From NCBI GenBank assembly GCA_033675265.1, contig JAUJYZ010001350.1:62001-126000 (forward strand): a stretch of DNA of 64,000 nt. Reading direction: 5' to 3'. A program made the translations under genes and the position numbers. The stretch is from Actinostola sp. cb2023. Lineage: Eukaryota; Cnidaria; Anthozoa; Actiniaria; Actinostolidae. This document shows, one piece after another, positions 33,592 to 44,849 of this stretch; within the stretch, counting starts at the first letter, position 1, and each line of letters opens with the position of its first letter. The notes under the pieces are model-generated. The model was given only the letters and a program-made list of their open reading frames with translations. It was not told the origin of the DNA and ran no database searches.

Positions 33592-33858
33592 GCTTTTATA
33601 ACATTGCCATGGCTTTTGTGCGTCAAAAACTTGTTTATTTTATTTGATCAATTTCCAAATTCTCCTAACCCTGCGCGCGCACGCCAAAATTAGAACACGT
33701 TGGAGCCGTTGCCGTTGGTCACTTTGCAAACAAACGAGTGAGAAGCGTGCAGCTAAAAATGCTGCAAATACAATTACAATCTGTTTTTCACCTACAATTT
33801 CGAAGTAGAAATGTTCTACAATGTATTTCGAGTTTAACTGGCATGCAAAGAGACTGAT

Positions 33859-33868
<10 letters not shown>

Positions 33869-33889
<21 letters not shown>

Positions 33890-33900
33890 ACTTTATTATT
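33869..33900. repeat. (TAA)n microsatellite
   Basis: Short TAA/ATA tandem run. Confidence 0.85.
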
Positions 33901-34023
33901 CGTAATAAAGTTCGTAAACAAGGATTATAAAGGGATTTGTCAGTCATTGATCTGCAAGACCCGGGCGAAGGTTGAATAAAAATACGGTTTCGACAACTAT
34001 ATTATTCTGCTGGACTGCTGTTG

Positions 34024-34444
34024 TTAACTGCAAGGATTGTGGCTGCACTGGGACAACTGCACTGGGTGCACTCTGGAGGCTTTGAGACAACACTTCGCTG
34101 CAGTGATGGAGCCGAGTGGTCGATGGCCGATTGTTGTAGTAAATGTCAAATGTGCCAAGCTTTGCTCATTACTGTGACTTGAAATCGCCAGAAAAGGCAT
34201 TATAATATGATGATTTGGTACACCAGCATTTGACCATAGCCATAGGGTGATAGCTGTAGCTCGTACTGAATGGTTCAGTGGTGTAAACACGAGACAATTG
34301 AGCTGATTTTTGTTGTCGTACTCGTTGGTCGGTAAAAAAGCTGTTGACCTTCACAGCTCGACCTTCATCAAGTAGAACTTCAGTCAGCCGTTCACGGAGG
34401 TTTGTAGACTTCATTCTTGTGTTCTGTCTCATACATTCATACAT
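34024..34444 (-). pseudogene. Crypton-type tyrosine recombinase, C-terminal fragment
   Basis: The minus strand reads NLRERLTEVLLDEGRAVKVN then, after a shift, LNHSVRATAITLW, SNAGVPNHHI and SSHSNEQSLAHLTF. This is the H-x-x-R / G-H-x-x / Y-region pattern of DUF3504 tyrosine recombinases (Crypton and relatives). The catalytic R is in SVRAT; the final tyrosine position is lost. At least one frameshift near 34290 and small insertions disable it. Confidence 0.7.
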
Positions 34445-35121
34445 TCGGCCATATTTTTATTTATTTTTTGCATTGTTTTTATATTCAATTTGTTGACAGA
34501 CTTGACATTGTTCATGTTGAAACTCGCACCAGCGTAAGGTAGCTTACTATTTTTACGTCTAAAATAAGCATACTGTAAGTTTACTTATATTTTTTTGGTG
34601 AAATAAATATTCACTGTTGACACAAACCATGCAGTTCGTTGTCTTTCTTTTCTTTTCTTTTCTTATCTGGATGTTTGTATGTACAAGTCAATAGTTGTTG
34701 AAGTTCGTTGTTCTTCGCCGAGTAGTTGTTTTCGCATTGTACCTCGTTTATACTTTAATTTATTTCATTTCCCGTTGACACTATTGACATTTGATCATCA
34801 TAAACATCCAAATCAACGTCAATGTCAAATTTTCGATATAAATTAAGATCCATACTGTTAAATATTGTACAAAAGCTGGAGAAAAAAAGTTGTGAAAATG
34901 TTTTCCCCGATCGGTTGACGTGAGCGTGCTCCATACGCGTGCTCCATTCATTTTTTGTTCATAGCTAGCAAGCCAATCAGAGCGCGCGTTATATCGTAGC
35001 TATGTTATAAATATGGATATACTGATATACTTGATTTACATAATTTTTGCAATCGGCTGTAATATAATATAATATAATACAGCAATATGCAGAAATTTGG
35101 ATCCTTTTGACTAAAATACGT

Positions 35122-35708
35122 AATATATCAACAACGAGTGCGAGTGTTTTATCAGGGGTTCAAAACACCGAGAAACTAATGAAAGCACGAGGCCGTAGGC
35201 CGAGTGCTTTTATTGTTTCGAGGTGTTTTGAATCCCCTGATGAAACACGAAGCACGAGTTTTTGATATTGCTTCTCAAACTCATTAATAATGAATGATTA
35301 TCTGAATTGTTCTTGAGTCTCCTGAGAAAAGAACATAATAATTGCTTTTGTGTCTTGGCCTAATGAGTCACCTCGCAAGTATTATGTTTGTTAAAAAGAG
35401 CTTCAAAATTGAACAAGCAGTCAGGTAGTCTAATGGATAAGTAGTGAGCGTAATGTGCGAGGGGTCACTGATTCAACTCTGGTTGATGATTTATCACTAG
35501 ATTTTTTTTCATGATAAGTAAGAGGTAGTAAGTCTACTAAGTTAAAGGTAAGTAACATAATGGTAAATATACAATAATTTCAGTGTCTTGATCAGTGTCT
35601 TGATCAGTGTCTTGATCAGTTCTTCCTCCGGTATCAAGATACATCCACCTGACTCGAATCGTGAGAGCTGATTGGTTATTGAGCTAATGAATTATTAATG
35701 AGTTTGAG
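35122..35708. mobile_element. Composite non-autonomous element, copy A
   Basis: Begins AATATATCAACAACGAGTGC and ends TTAATGAGTTTGAG. The first 150 bp is a foldback (GCGAGTGTTTTATCAGGGG and inverse); the rest is bounded by CTTCTCAAACTCATTAATAA and its inverse. It holds a tRNA-like stretch (about 35427-35497) and three GTGTCTTGATCA repeats. Copy B (62733-63331) differs by one substitution and one extra 12-bp unit by eye, so movement was recent. A transposase source is not present. Confidence 0.9.
35427..35497 (+). other. tRNA-like stretch inside composite element (copy A)
   Basis: GTAGTCTAATGGATAAG resembles an A-box/D-arm and GGGGTCACTGATTCAACTC resembles a B-box/T-arm. Pairing is partial. 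It is repeated at about 63038-63108 in copy B. Confidence 0.4.
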
Positions 35709-35867
35709 AAATATATATCAAAAACCTACTTAAAATTATGGGATGGCTAGGCTGATATTTTTTTCTAGTTGTCTGCCAGTGAGGCTTTATGAAAAAAATA
35801 TCAGCGTAGCCATCCCATAATTTTAAGTAGGTTTTTGATATATATGTATTTAGATCATATTGCTGTA

Positions 35868-36430
35868 TACAGCCTTTTGCAAAAATTCTGTCGCGACCAA
35901 GTATATAAGTATATCAGTATATCACTATATACCTGTGTGAGTCCCACATGCCCGAACGCTACCCGTACACGCATTTCAAGATGGTTGACTGTACAAGCGT
36001 GGATTGGAGAGTCATGAATACAATACAATCTACACACAAACGTTATTTTCACATTCATTTGATTAGTATAAATCTTCGGCTATATAGTGATATAGTGATA
36101 TACTGATATACTTGGTCGCGACAGAATTTTTGCAAAAGGCTGTAATATATAATATAATATAATATACAGCCTTTTGCAAAAATTCTGTCGCGACCAAGTA
36201 TATCAGTATATCACTATATACTCGTGTGAGTCCCGCATGCCCGAACGCTACCCCTACACGCATTTCAAGATGGCTGACTGTACAAGCATGGATTGGAGAG
36301 TCATGAATACGATACGATCTACACACAAACGTTATTTTCACATTCATTTGATAGTATAAATATTCGGGTATATAGTGATATACTGATATACTTGGTCGCG
36401 ACAGAATTTTTGCAAAACTTAGGCTGTAAT
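35868..36430. repeat. Tandem pair of about 270-bp palindromic MITEs
   Basis: Two copies (35868-36145, 36166-36430) each start with CAGCCTTTTGCAAAAATTCT and end with the inverse (CTTGGTCGCGACAGAATTTT). They share CGAACGCTACCC and CACAAACGTTATTTTCACAT, and are separated by an AATAT-type microsatellite. Confidence 0.9.
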
Positions 36431-36540
36431 ATAATATAATATATATATAATATAATATACTAATATAATATAATATAATATAATACATTTATAATATAAT
36501 ATAATATAATATACTAATATAATATAATATAATATAATAC
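36430..36540. repeat. (TAATA)n microsatellite
   Basis: AATATAATAT-type array; a second run lies at 36758-36800. Confidence 0.9.
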
Positions 36541-36756
36541 AGCAATATGCAGAAATTCTGATCCATTTTGACTAAAATACATATATATCAAAAACCTACT
36601 TAAAATTATGGGATGGCTACGCTGATATTTTTTTCTAGTTGTCTTCCAGCGAGGGTTTATGAAAAAAATATCATGGAAGCTATCCCATGGTTTTAAGTAG
36701 GTCTTTGATATATGTGTATTTTAGTCAAAAGGATCAGAATTTCAGCATATTGCTGT
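36540..36756. mobile_element. Palindromic MITE Y, intact copy
   Basis: ACAGCAATATGCAGAAATTC and its inverse end the element. Arms share ACTAAAATACATATATATCA and CCTACTTAAAATTATGGGA with few mismatches. Confidence 0.9.
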
Positions 36757-36802
36757 ATAATATAATATACTAATATAATATAATATAATATAATATAATA
36801 TA

Positions 36803-36959
36803 CACCTAATTTCAAAAACGTTATCCAATAATAATCAAAAAAGCCAAATAGGATTTCATTAAAAGACAAAAGAAGTGTACTCAAGCTGAACTGTCTCTTT
36901 TGTCTTTTTGAATGAATTCGTATTTGGCTATTTGGACAACGTTTATGAAATTAGGTGTA
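36803..36959. mobile_element. MITE with TACACCTAATTTC ends
   Basis: ACACCTAATTTCAAAAACGT and its inverse (ACGTTTATGAAATTAGGTGT-like) flank a hairpin with AAAGACAAAAGA arms. It is the last MITE before the HMG-box gene. Confidence 0.85.
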
Positions 36960-37027
36960 ATATAATATAATATTATAATTATATTAACCTAAAATAATCA
37001 TGCATTCAATTACTAATAAATTATTAG

Positions 37028-40000
37028 AAATGGATTGGAAACTGGACTGGAAAAAGGAAGAAAGAGAATGCTGCTAAATCAGACGATCATGAGTCTGCAA
37101 GCAAAAAAGTGAAGCTGCCCTCCTACATAAAACCTACTACAGGATATAACCTGTTCTGTGGAGAATTTTTTAAATCAGGTGAGTAAAGTACTGTTAAGCC
37201 ATCAGATCTACAGACTATACTGGATTGCATGTAGATGATGAAATATTTACATTATTAATAGGTTTTATCCATTAACCATGCAGCAGGCAGATTCTATTGA
37301 GACACAGGAAGGCTAAAAGATTGCATGTTTTTGTAGTTGTTTTTAAATTAATATATTACTAATAATTATAATTATTATCCTGAAAAGATACAAGCATCCC
37401 CACCAGTGTTTTAATTTATTATGGATGAAATAATAATAATAACTTATAATAATATAATAATCATCATCAAATATTTAACAGGATAACCCATCAGATGTTC
37501 AATGTATACCACTAAAAGAAAAAAAAAAAAAATTTGACTTGTACTATAAAAATGTGGAAATTGCAGCCAGGATTCATAATTATTATAATAAAAGTGATTG
37601 ACTCTGGCTTAAACTGTGTGAAATTAATTTATAACATAGGTATGATATAACGCACGCTCTGATTGGTTGGTTAGCGTGTGTCAGTAAGCCCACGGACACA
37701 CGCTCACGCCCATGGACACACGCTCACATCATCGGCATAGCGCGCGCTCTGAATTCAATTGGAAAATCAAATTGTTTTATTTGAATTTGCAGTGACTATG
37801 TTATAAAAGAAATGGTCAACGCTTCAGCTGTGCGTCCATCGAGTTTATGGAGCACTTGGGAATTTGGGAGAGCACTCGTGAAGCCTCGAGCAATGCCTCG
37901 AGCAACTCTTACGCTTCTCTCATGCTCTCCCAAATTCCCGCGTGCTCCATAACTCGATGGACGCACGCTAAGTGTTGACCATTCCTTAAACAGACGTTTC
38001 GGTCCACATCTCGGACCTTCTTCAGTGTGAAAAAATGTTAGTGTTGCATGCGCTTATTTAAACTAGCGGTTTGTGCACGCTTTTTTGACTTGTACTGTAT
38101 AGCACCATGCAGGTATCAATAATTATTGTAGTATTTTCCACTGTGCATTATGTATTAAATAGTTACTGAGGCTGGCAGCAATATTAGATATATTGAGCTG
38201 TGGCCGAAGCTGACTGCAATATAACTAATGTGAGTGAGTGTGAGAGTCATGTCCCTCCTAGCAGTACTGTTATAAACACTGACACATTAAACAACAACAA
38301 CACACAACAACAATTAATATTGTTGCTGGCTGAAGTAACTATATTACAATTACTCAGCTTCATCAATCCCTTCCAAATCACTGCCATTTTGAGCAAATTA
38401 CATTTCCAAGTCATCAATGTGCATTAAAACGTAAAACTGCACATGGCTTACAGCTCTGCTTTGGCATAAGACAAAGTTGTGCAAGGAATCAATAGGTTTT
38501 GATGAGGGTCAGTAATTATAAAATAATATAACTAAAATATAAAATATACAGCATAAAGTTAACTAGAGTGCAAACACTAAAACCGTGAAACAGTACAAAC
38601 TAGTTTAAGTGCAAAATAGCACCAATGAAACAATAGAAAACAAAAGACATTGCACTATTTAGTGCTAATTAAAGTTAGCACTGTTTCATGGTTTTAGTAT
38701 TTGCACTCTAAACACTTATATATATACTGCAATACATTAATTATTACAAAAATATTCAAGCAAAAGAAAAGAAAAATAAGTACATGCAGTTGAAAAAATA
38801 GTTGGATTCATTTCACTCTAGAACAGTCAAGATCAAGTAGTTCCCTGTCTTCGAAGAATAAAGTCGCTGCCACATCGTGGAACCGATTTTCAAAAGAAGA
38901 GCAGGCAGCATATAATAAAAAGGCAAAGGGATTAAATATGGATCTGGACCCTGAAAAACTGTCTATTCAAGAAAAACACCAGATTGTTGAAAAACACATG
39001 AAGCAGATAGTTAAGGAGGTAAAATTTATTCACTTATAAGGGCACTTAATTTAACATAATTTTAGGGCTGAGAATTAAGTACACATGTATTTTGTACACC
39101 TTGATTGGATATATAGCTACATGTAGACCTGGTGTCGAGCACATGTATGCAGTCATCATGCATATCTGTGAAACAAAATCAAAGAAGTATTAATTGTTTA
39201 ATTGTTTTTATTTATAAAGTAGGTGATATCATTGAACTATAACATGATTCCTCATGGCCCGACTAGCTTTTGTTGTTCTGATCTAATTCCACAACTGGGC
39301 ACACAAAGGGAATTGTTTTGTTTCACGGATATAACGACTGCACTCTACACATACATGTATACTTATAATTAGATTACACACTTTAATTTGTATATATTAT
39401 TAATTAATATATATGTACATCTTTTGGTATTTTAAGCTTACTTTTGGTGAAATTGATATTTAAACTTAAATACTCCATGATTTCATGAATAATTAATGAG
39501 GGAAATACAATAGAAATCATAAGCGTAGCAGACATCTGTATTTTGGCAAGAGATTCGTCCTCATTTGCATTCAACTTTAACTTGGATTTTCTTGGCCAAA
39601 CTGTTTCCTATCATCCAAATTATAGTAAAACATCCACTTATACATGGTTGGATTCGATAAGTAATATACAATATTCGCGTCCGATATCTGTATGGGATTT
39701 ACAAACTCTCCCTACGGCTCGAGTTTGTAAATCCCATACAGATCGGCCGCTCATATTGTATATAGCACATAAAAAGTAATTCAATAATAATATTTAGTAA
39801 TAATAATAATAATAATAATTAAGACTGTATAACTTCTGTTTTAGGAGTTAATACCCTCTAACATATAATAAAAAATTAGTTACAGAGCTTGCACAATAAC
39901 AGCTAGGGTATGTACATGTACATTGTATATCTCATGATTTTGCTAATGCCTGTTTCCCCATGCATTTTTTTCCTACAAATATAGGTGAAGTTTCTTGAAG

Positions 40001-42108
40001 AATTGGGGGTTGAATTTTCAGGAATTTTCTTAATGCCCTCTGGAGAGGTTTGCCATTTAGCATCCACTGCAGGACAGCAGTTTCTTGATATCAATTCAGA
40101 TGTGGATCTGAAGTTTCGAGAACACTTTGGTATGTACTACAAACATACATGCATGCACACTAAATAATCATTAAAAACATATTTTTTATCAATATTATAT
40201 TAATATTTGAGAGAAAAAAGTGGTATTTTTAATAGACTTGAACTTTAAAAAAAAGCTAGCTATAATACAGCACCTAGGCACATCTAAAATACTGGTAACT
40301 GGCCATGTAACAGCTATATAATATATACTAACCAGAAGCAGTAAAAAATATATTTTTAGAGTGGTTTACATTATATTGAAATACATACACACAACAAAGA
40401 CAATGTAAGGATTGCTGTTTGCAAACTATTTGCAAATACTATACAAACCTCTCTGGAAAGCCTAGCTAATATTCTTTTGTTTCACTAGTATTAATGAAGA
40501 TCATTTGCAAACTTTAAGATTATGTCTTTGTTACAGTGCTATGACTTCAACCGGGGTCACTTAAATAACAAGAATGCTCTCTCTTGATTGGCTGAAGTAC
40601 ACAAATTTGAAATTGGCTTTGTTTTGTCTGAATTGTGATTGGTTCTAGTTGTCTAAGTCACTAGGCCCTGGTTGAAGTCGTCACACTATAATATTTTATT
40701 GTATGTTTATTAATGCACTATCAATAGTTATTAATTTATCAGTTTACCAGTACCAGTTAGCGTGCAGCTACCAGTATTTTAGAAGCTACATGTACAGGTA
40801 ATTTACTGAAGTCAATAATAATTATTATTATCCTTTTTTTTCTAGCATGCCCCAAAATCATTTATAAATACACAGAGAAGGATGTGACAAAGCTATTTCA
40901 AAAGAAATACAGTATGTTTTTGTTTGGAGTTATTGAATGTTATTTGCAGCTTCCAATATGACTGGTTTTCTTTCTATAAAGAGGGGAAATTAAAAATGGA
41001 ATTGAGGAATATTTTCAGTACATACAGTACATGTACTACATACATGACTGCATCCCCAGCAGTGCATGATTGAGCTTCAAATGAGTTGTGAACTGTCTTA
41101 TAAATAAGCTCTTGACAGTATTCATGTGATTGAAAGAGTAGGGTGATTTAATGGATGCATTTGTACGTCTCTAATATTATTAATAATAATTATTAATTAA
41201 TTATTATTAATAGGGCTCTATTGGAATAATTTACAGGTGAACTTGTGGGCCATCCATGTGGAGAGGTACCCTGGAAAAGGGAAAATTTTTATGCAAAGGG
41301 AATGCCAGAAGGGACCTCCCTTAAAAAACCATGTTTCTATGGTGCCAAACAGATTCAAGGTATCATGAAACAATCAGAAACCATACAATTTGTTTTCAAG
41401 GAGCTGGCCAACCAGGCTGGCCCATCAGGGTCATCTACGCCAGTTGAGACAAATGAGGCTGGTCCATCAGGGACATCCATGCTGGATGAAACAAACCAGT
41501 CACCAGCCCCTTCAGAGTTAGATGAGGCCAACCTGCATAATAATATAACTTCAACAGAAGCGAAGATGGTGCTACGCAAGGTTGTAGGAGAGGAGGCTGC
41601 CACTCGTGCTATACATGGAGGTGACCTATTGCAAGAAAGTGAAGTTGAGGTCATGAACCTCTCACTAGTGTCACATGAAATCCATCTGCTGCTGCATCTG
41701 TGTGAGCACTTATTCACAGATGATGCTCTAACATCAGTATCTAGCAACCTCCTACACAGCACAGAGGTGTGTGGGTTAATACTACCCACCTACACCACAG
41801 CTGATGACACCTTTTGGTTGTTCTATGCAGTCGGCCATACTCCTTCAGATATTGTGGCCCTGAAGAATCAAAAGTCACGGTCACGCATTTGGGGTCACTG
41901 GTTTGACCTGAATCCCTCCAGTGGAAACTACACTCTGCAAGAGGCAAGGGCATACCTGTCTGCCAAAAACATCATCCACAGCAGAGTGGGTGGTGTGGTG
42001 TACCATCAGTACCAGATAAGTCATGGTCAGGTATACAGGCCACCACCTAGCATGAAGAAGGCCATCTTTTCTATTCTTGCTCGGCAGGGATTTGTTGAGG
42101 GTATTTAA
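37028..42108 (+). CDS. HMG-box protein with unrecognised C-terminal domain, probable partner gene of the KDZ transposase
   Basis: Exons 37028-37178, 38822-39018, 39985-40129, 40846-40911 and 41237-42108 (TAA). All donors and acceptors are GT/AG and phases add up to 477 codons without a stop. An upstream first exon is probably missing or beyond 37 kb. Exons 1-2 encode a basic region (KKVKLPSYIKPTTGYNLF) and a divergent HMG box ending SWNRFSKEEQAAYNKKAKG. The rest is unrecognised: LEELGVEFSGIF, PKIIYKYTEKDVTKLF, GHPCGEVPWKRENFYAKGM, then a spacer with two GPSG(S/T)S repeats and an acidic-hydrophobic tail (CGLILPTYTTADDTFWLFYA; SRSRIWGHWFDLNPSSGNY). It faces the KDZ gene tail to tail. It likely binds DNA in the nucleus; the exact role is unknown. 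Confidence 0.75.
37811..37983. mobile_element. MITE with AATGGTCAACGCTTCAGCTG end, copy 2
   Basis: Inverse at 37961-37983 (AGTGTTGACCATT). Inner arms share GGAGCACTTGGGAATTTGGG. It sits in intron 1 of the HMG-box gene. Confidence 0.85.
38566..38708. mobile_element. TA-flanked MITE (GAGTGCAAACACTAAAACCG), intact copy
   Basis: Ends GAGTGCAAACACTAAAACCG and ATGGTTTTAGTATTTGCACTC-like inverse, TA on both sides. It lies in intron 1 of the HMG-box gene. Confidence 0.9.
39667..39763. repeat. Hairpin in intron 2 of the HMG-box gene
   Basis: TCTGTATGGGATTTACAAAC and exact inverse around CCTACGG; outer TATACAATAT and inverse. Confidence 0.85.
40535..40687. mobile_element. MITE with AGTGCTATGACTTCAACC end, copy 1
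   Basis: Inverse at the right (GGTTGAAGTCGTCACACT). An inverted relative is at 42339-42487, sharing AACAAGAACCAATCACAATT-type blocks. It is in an intron of the HMG-box gene. Confidence 0.85.
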
Positions 42109-42338
42109 AGACAGGTACATGAATATGCATGTAGCACCTATGTTTCAATACAATGGCTTCATACACCTGTAAGTATAAATAGACATTCCTTTTATTTAGC
42201 ACAAGTTTCTGATCTATAGATTTGAAGAAACTGTTGTTGTAAAAATCTGTCTTTGGGATGTATTGAATATCAACTTTGTTTTCTTTTATAAACAATAATA
42301 ATTTGTATTATTGCTAATTTATGTATAAGAGTAATTTA

Positions 42339-42487
42339 AGTGCGAGGACTTCAACCGGGGCCACTTAGACAACAAGAACCAATCACAATTCAGATGAAAA
42401 CAAAGCCAATTTCAAATTTGTGTACTTCGGCCAATCAGGAGAGAGCATTCAGGTTATCTAAGTGGCCTCAGTTGAAGTCGTCGCACT
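42339..42487. mobile_element. MITE with AGTGCGAGGACTTCAACC end, copy 2
   Basis: Ends are inverse; it is in opposite orientation to the copy at 40535. It lies about 230 bp after the HMG-box gene stop. Confidence 0.85.
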
Positions 42488-42737
42488 GTAACTAACATTG
42501 AAAAGGAAAGTCAATCTATCACGACTATATATGTCCTTGTTGTTTTTAAGGCACTTGTAATGAATTTAAGAATTAATATTATAAAGGGAATAAACGGGGA
42601 GCATTCTGTCTTTTTTTCCCCACTTACGTAACATCTGCTAACAATAATGTCCTTGTCAATTATGTAGTCAAAGTGGCCAGATTCAAGGATGTCTTGGAAT
42701 TTATCACCTATTTCTAGTGCCGAGGGGTGTGTTTGAA

Positions 42738-42968
42738 TGACACAATTTTTTTTCTTTTAAAAGTTGATTACATATGAAGTGAATAGTGGGATGGTTCAGT
42801 ATTTTGTGATTTGAGCTTCGCATTGGCGAGTTATAAAGGTTTGAAATCGTGATATGCTAATTCTGACGTCAATGCGAAGCTCAAATCACAAAATACTGAA
42901 CCATCCCACTATTCACTTCATATGTAATCAACTTTTAAAAGAAAAAAGTTCATGTCATATACACTTTA
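42738..42968. mobile_element. Palindromic MITE Q, copy 1
   Basis: AGTTGATTACATATGAAGTG, GAATAGTGGGATGGTTCAGT and TTTGAGCTTCGCATTG occur in both arms. Relatives: 48114-48457, a half-copy near 47065-47130 and another near 49790-49932. Confidence 0.9.
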
Positions 42969-43327
42969 ATTAACTTTCCAAGAGCAAACATTTCTTTGAG
43001 AATTAGATCTGAGTCTTTTTTCTTTGATTTGTGTGTTACATATACCAAGCCCAGCAAATTTCATCCTGTAATATGGCTATCTTCTGCTTTGTAAATGACA
43101 ATATGCTTTAAATTTACACTGCCATGTAAAATTAAATAACCTTTATCATGGAATAAAGCTCTAGACTGTGTGCAAGGTTGGTGATCAACGGAATCCATAT
43201 TGAAGATTGTAATAAATTAAGGAGCCTTTAGTTTTATTTAGAAATATTTCTAGGTTTATATACTTAGACAACTTCTTGCTTGGGTTTCCATAAAACTTGT
43301 AGATTATAAGGAATGGTCTTTCCCTAA

Positions 43328-43393
<66 letters not shown>
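43328..43393. repeat. 66-base poly-G run
   Basis: An unbroken G run (the written length may be imprecise in the assembly) that ends directly in a MITE starting GGGGGGTACTCCC. The proline-rich minus-strand open frame across it is an artefact. Confidence 0.95.
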
Positions 43394-43394
<1 letters not shown>

Positions 43395-43785
43395 ACTCCC
43401 TTTGTCCAAGTGGTAGGGGTGATCGGCGGTCGATTTTGAAAACGACCCTAAAAGGTATGCATAAATTAAAAGAGCTGTTGAAGCCATGTTAATTCCAACC
43501 CCTAAAAGGTACGACCATATATGATGATTATTATTTATTAAAATTTGATAAATAGACACTTGGATGCATCAAATCAGTGATTGGACAACATCTTTCTTCT
43601 GTGGTTCTTTCATGTTTGTCAATAAAGAAATTAAATAAAAATTGACCCTAAAAGATACGGAGTCATGTTACGTAACTGACTTTTGAGTCGGAACCCCTAA
43701 AAGGTACACACAGGAAATATTTTGAACCCTAAAAGGAGCGCCGATTACCCCTACCACTTGGACAAAGGGAGTACCCCCCTCCCGG
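43388..43785. mobile_element. GGGGGGTACTCCCTTTGTCC element
   Basis: The left end is inverted at the right (GGACAAAGGGAGTACCCCCC, before CCCGGGGG). Inner ACCCTAAAAGGTAC-like units recur four times. It is related in ends to 12125-12446. Confidence 0.85.
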
Positions 43786-44439
43786 GGGTCTTTCATCAAT
43801 GACAACCCCAAAAAGAAGTGGAAGGCTATGATGACTGGCCCCATTTAATAAGAAAACAATTCATTTCAAACTATAGATAATGAGGCGGCTTCTTTTGAAG
43901 TAATTAAGAACGGCTCTTGGAAAGTACGGCGTTTGTCAACTAGGCCTAATTCTACTTTAGGTGTGTTACTAGTACTTTGTAATATTTATAATACTAAATA
44001 GCACTGATTATCAATAGAAAACAATAGATTTAGCATTATTTAGTACTATTTAGTATATTACACTGTATTTATGTTGCACGCTTTTTTTACTCTAAACTGA
44101 ATATAGTACTCTATTACTATTATAATAACTGGTGGTTTTCATAAACCCATGAAATAGATATTAGACAGTCTTAGATACACATTGAACTGGCATGACACTC
44201 TAATTCCATTGTGTTCTTGAATTGTATATTTTCAGTATAGTGTCAGTATATGCTAGTTGGTTTGACTATAAAACACTACAACTAATAGTTTTTGTTTCAC
44301 AGGTTTATGAAAACACTCTATAGAAGTGTTAATTGGATGGCTGCGAACGATATTAAATAAGCCTGGTCACTACTATTTTTATCAAATAAAAATGATTAGA
44401 CCATGAAACAAAATCTAATAGTGACTAATAATGGTGAAT

Positions 44440-44587
44440 GCAATAATGGCATCCAATTTCAATTGCCATTGTTCTGGACTGACTATTTTACCTCATGTTC
44501 ATGTGGAAACACAAAAGCATTTTCACCTGTATGAGAGGCTATAGTCAGTCCAGAACAATGGCAATTGAAATTGGACGCCATTATTGC
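44440..44587. mobile_element. Palindromic MITE
   Basis: TGCAATAATGGCATCCAATT and TTGCCATTGTTCTGGACTGA occur in both arms nearly perfectly. Confidence 0.85.
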
Positions 44588-44849
44588 ATTTGGTCTATAG
44601 ACCTCAGATCAAAAGAAAAGAAAACAATGGAATTATAGCACGTCTATAGTACAATGTATGTGTTAACAGTGCCATCACTCTGTTGAAATGACTAACTACA
44701 TGTATATATATATATATATATAAAGCTTTTAGAATACCACAACTGCCTACTATAGCGAAACTCGCAATTTGATTGGTTCAAAACTAACCTACTATCAGCC
44801 GATAGAAGGCAGCGCGCCGCGTTGTTTAAAAGTTGATTATTCATGATCA

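Larger units (their letters stand above)
35080..35866. mobile_element. Palindromic MITE Y, copy split by the composite element
   Basis: ACAGCAATATGCAGAAATT at about 35081 and AAAACCTACTTAAAATTATG at about 35720 match the intact copy at 36540-36756. The 587-bp composite element interrupts it after ACTAAAATAC. Confidence 0.8.

Noticed and set aside
38200..38427. 75-aa open frame as an extra HMG-gene exon
   Set aside because: No splice sites in phase with the neighbouring exons and no recognisable domain.
41355..42120. Minus-strand open frames of 70-144 aa
   Set aside because: Antisense shadows of the last HMG-box gene exon.
43185..43559. Proline-rich open frame on the minus strand
   Set aside because: It only translates the poly-G run and MITE sequence.
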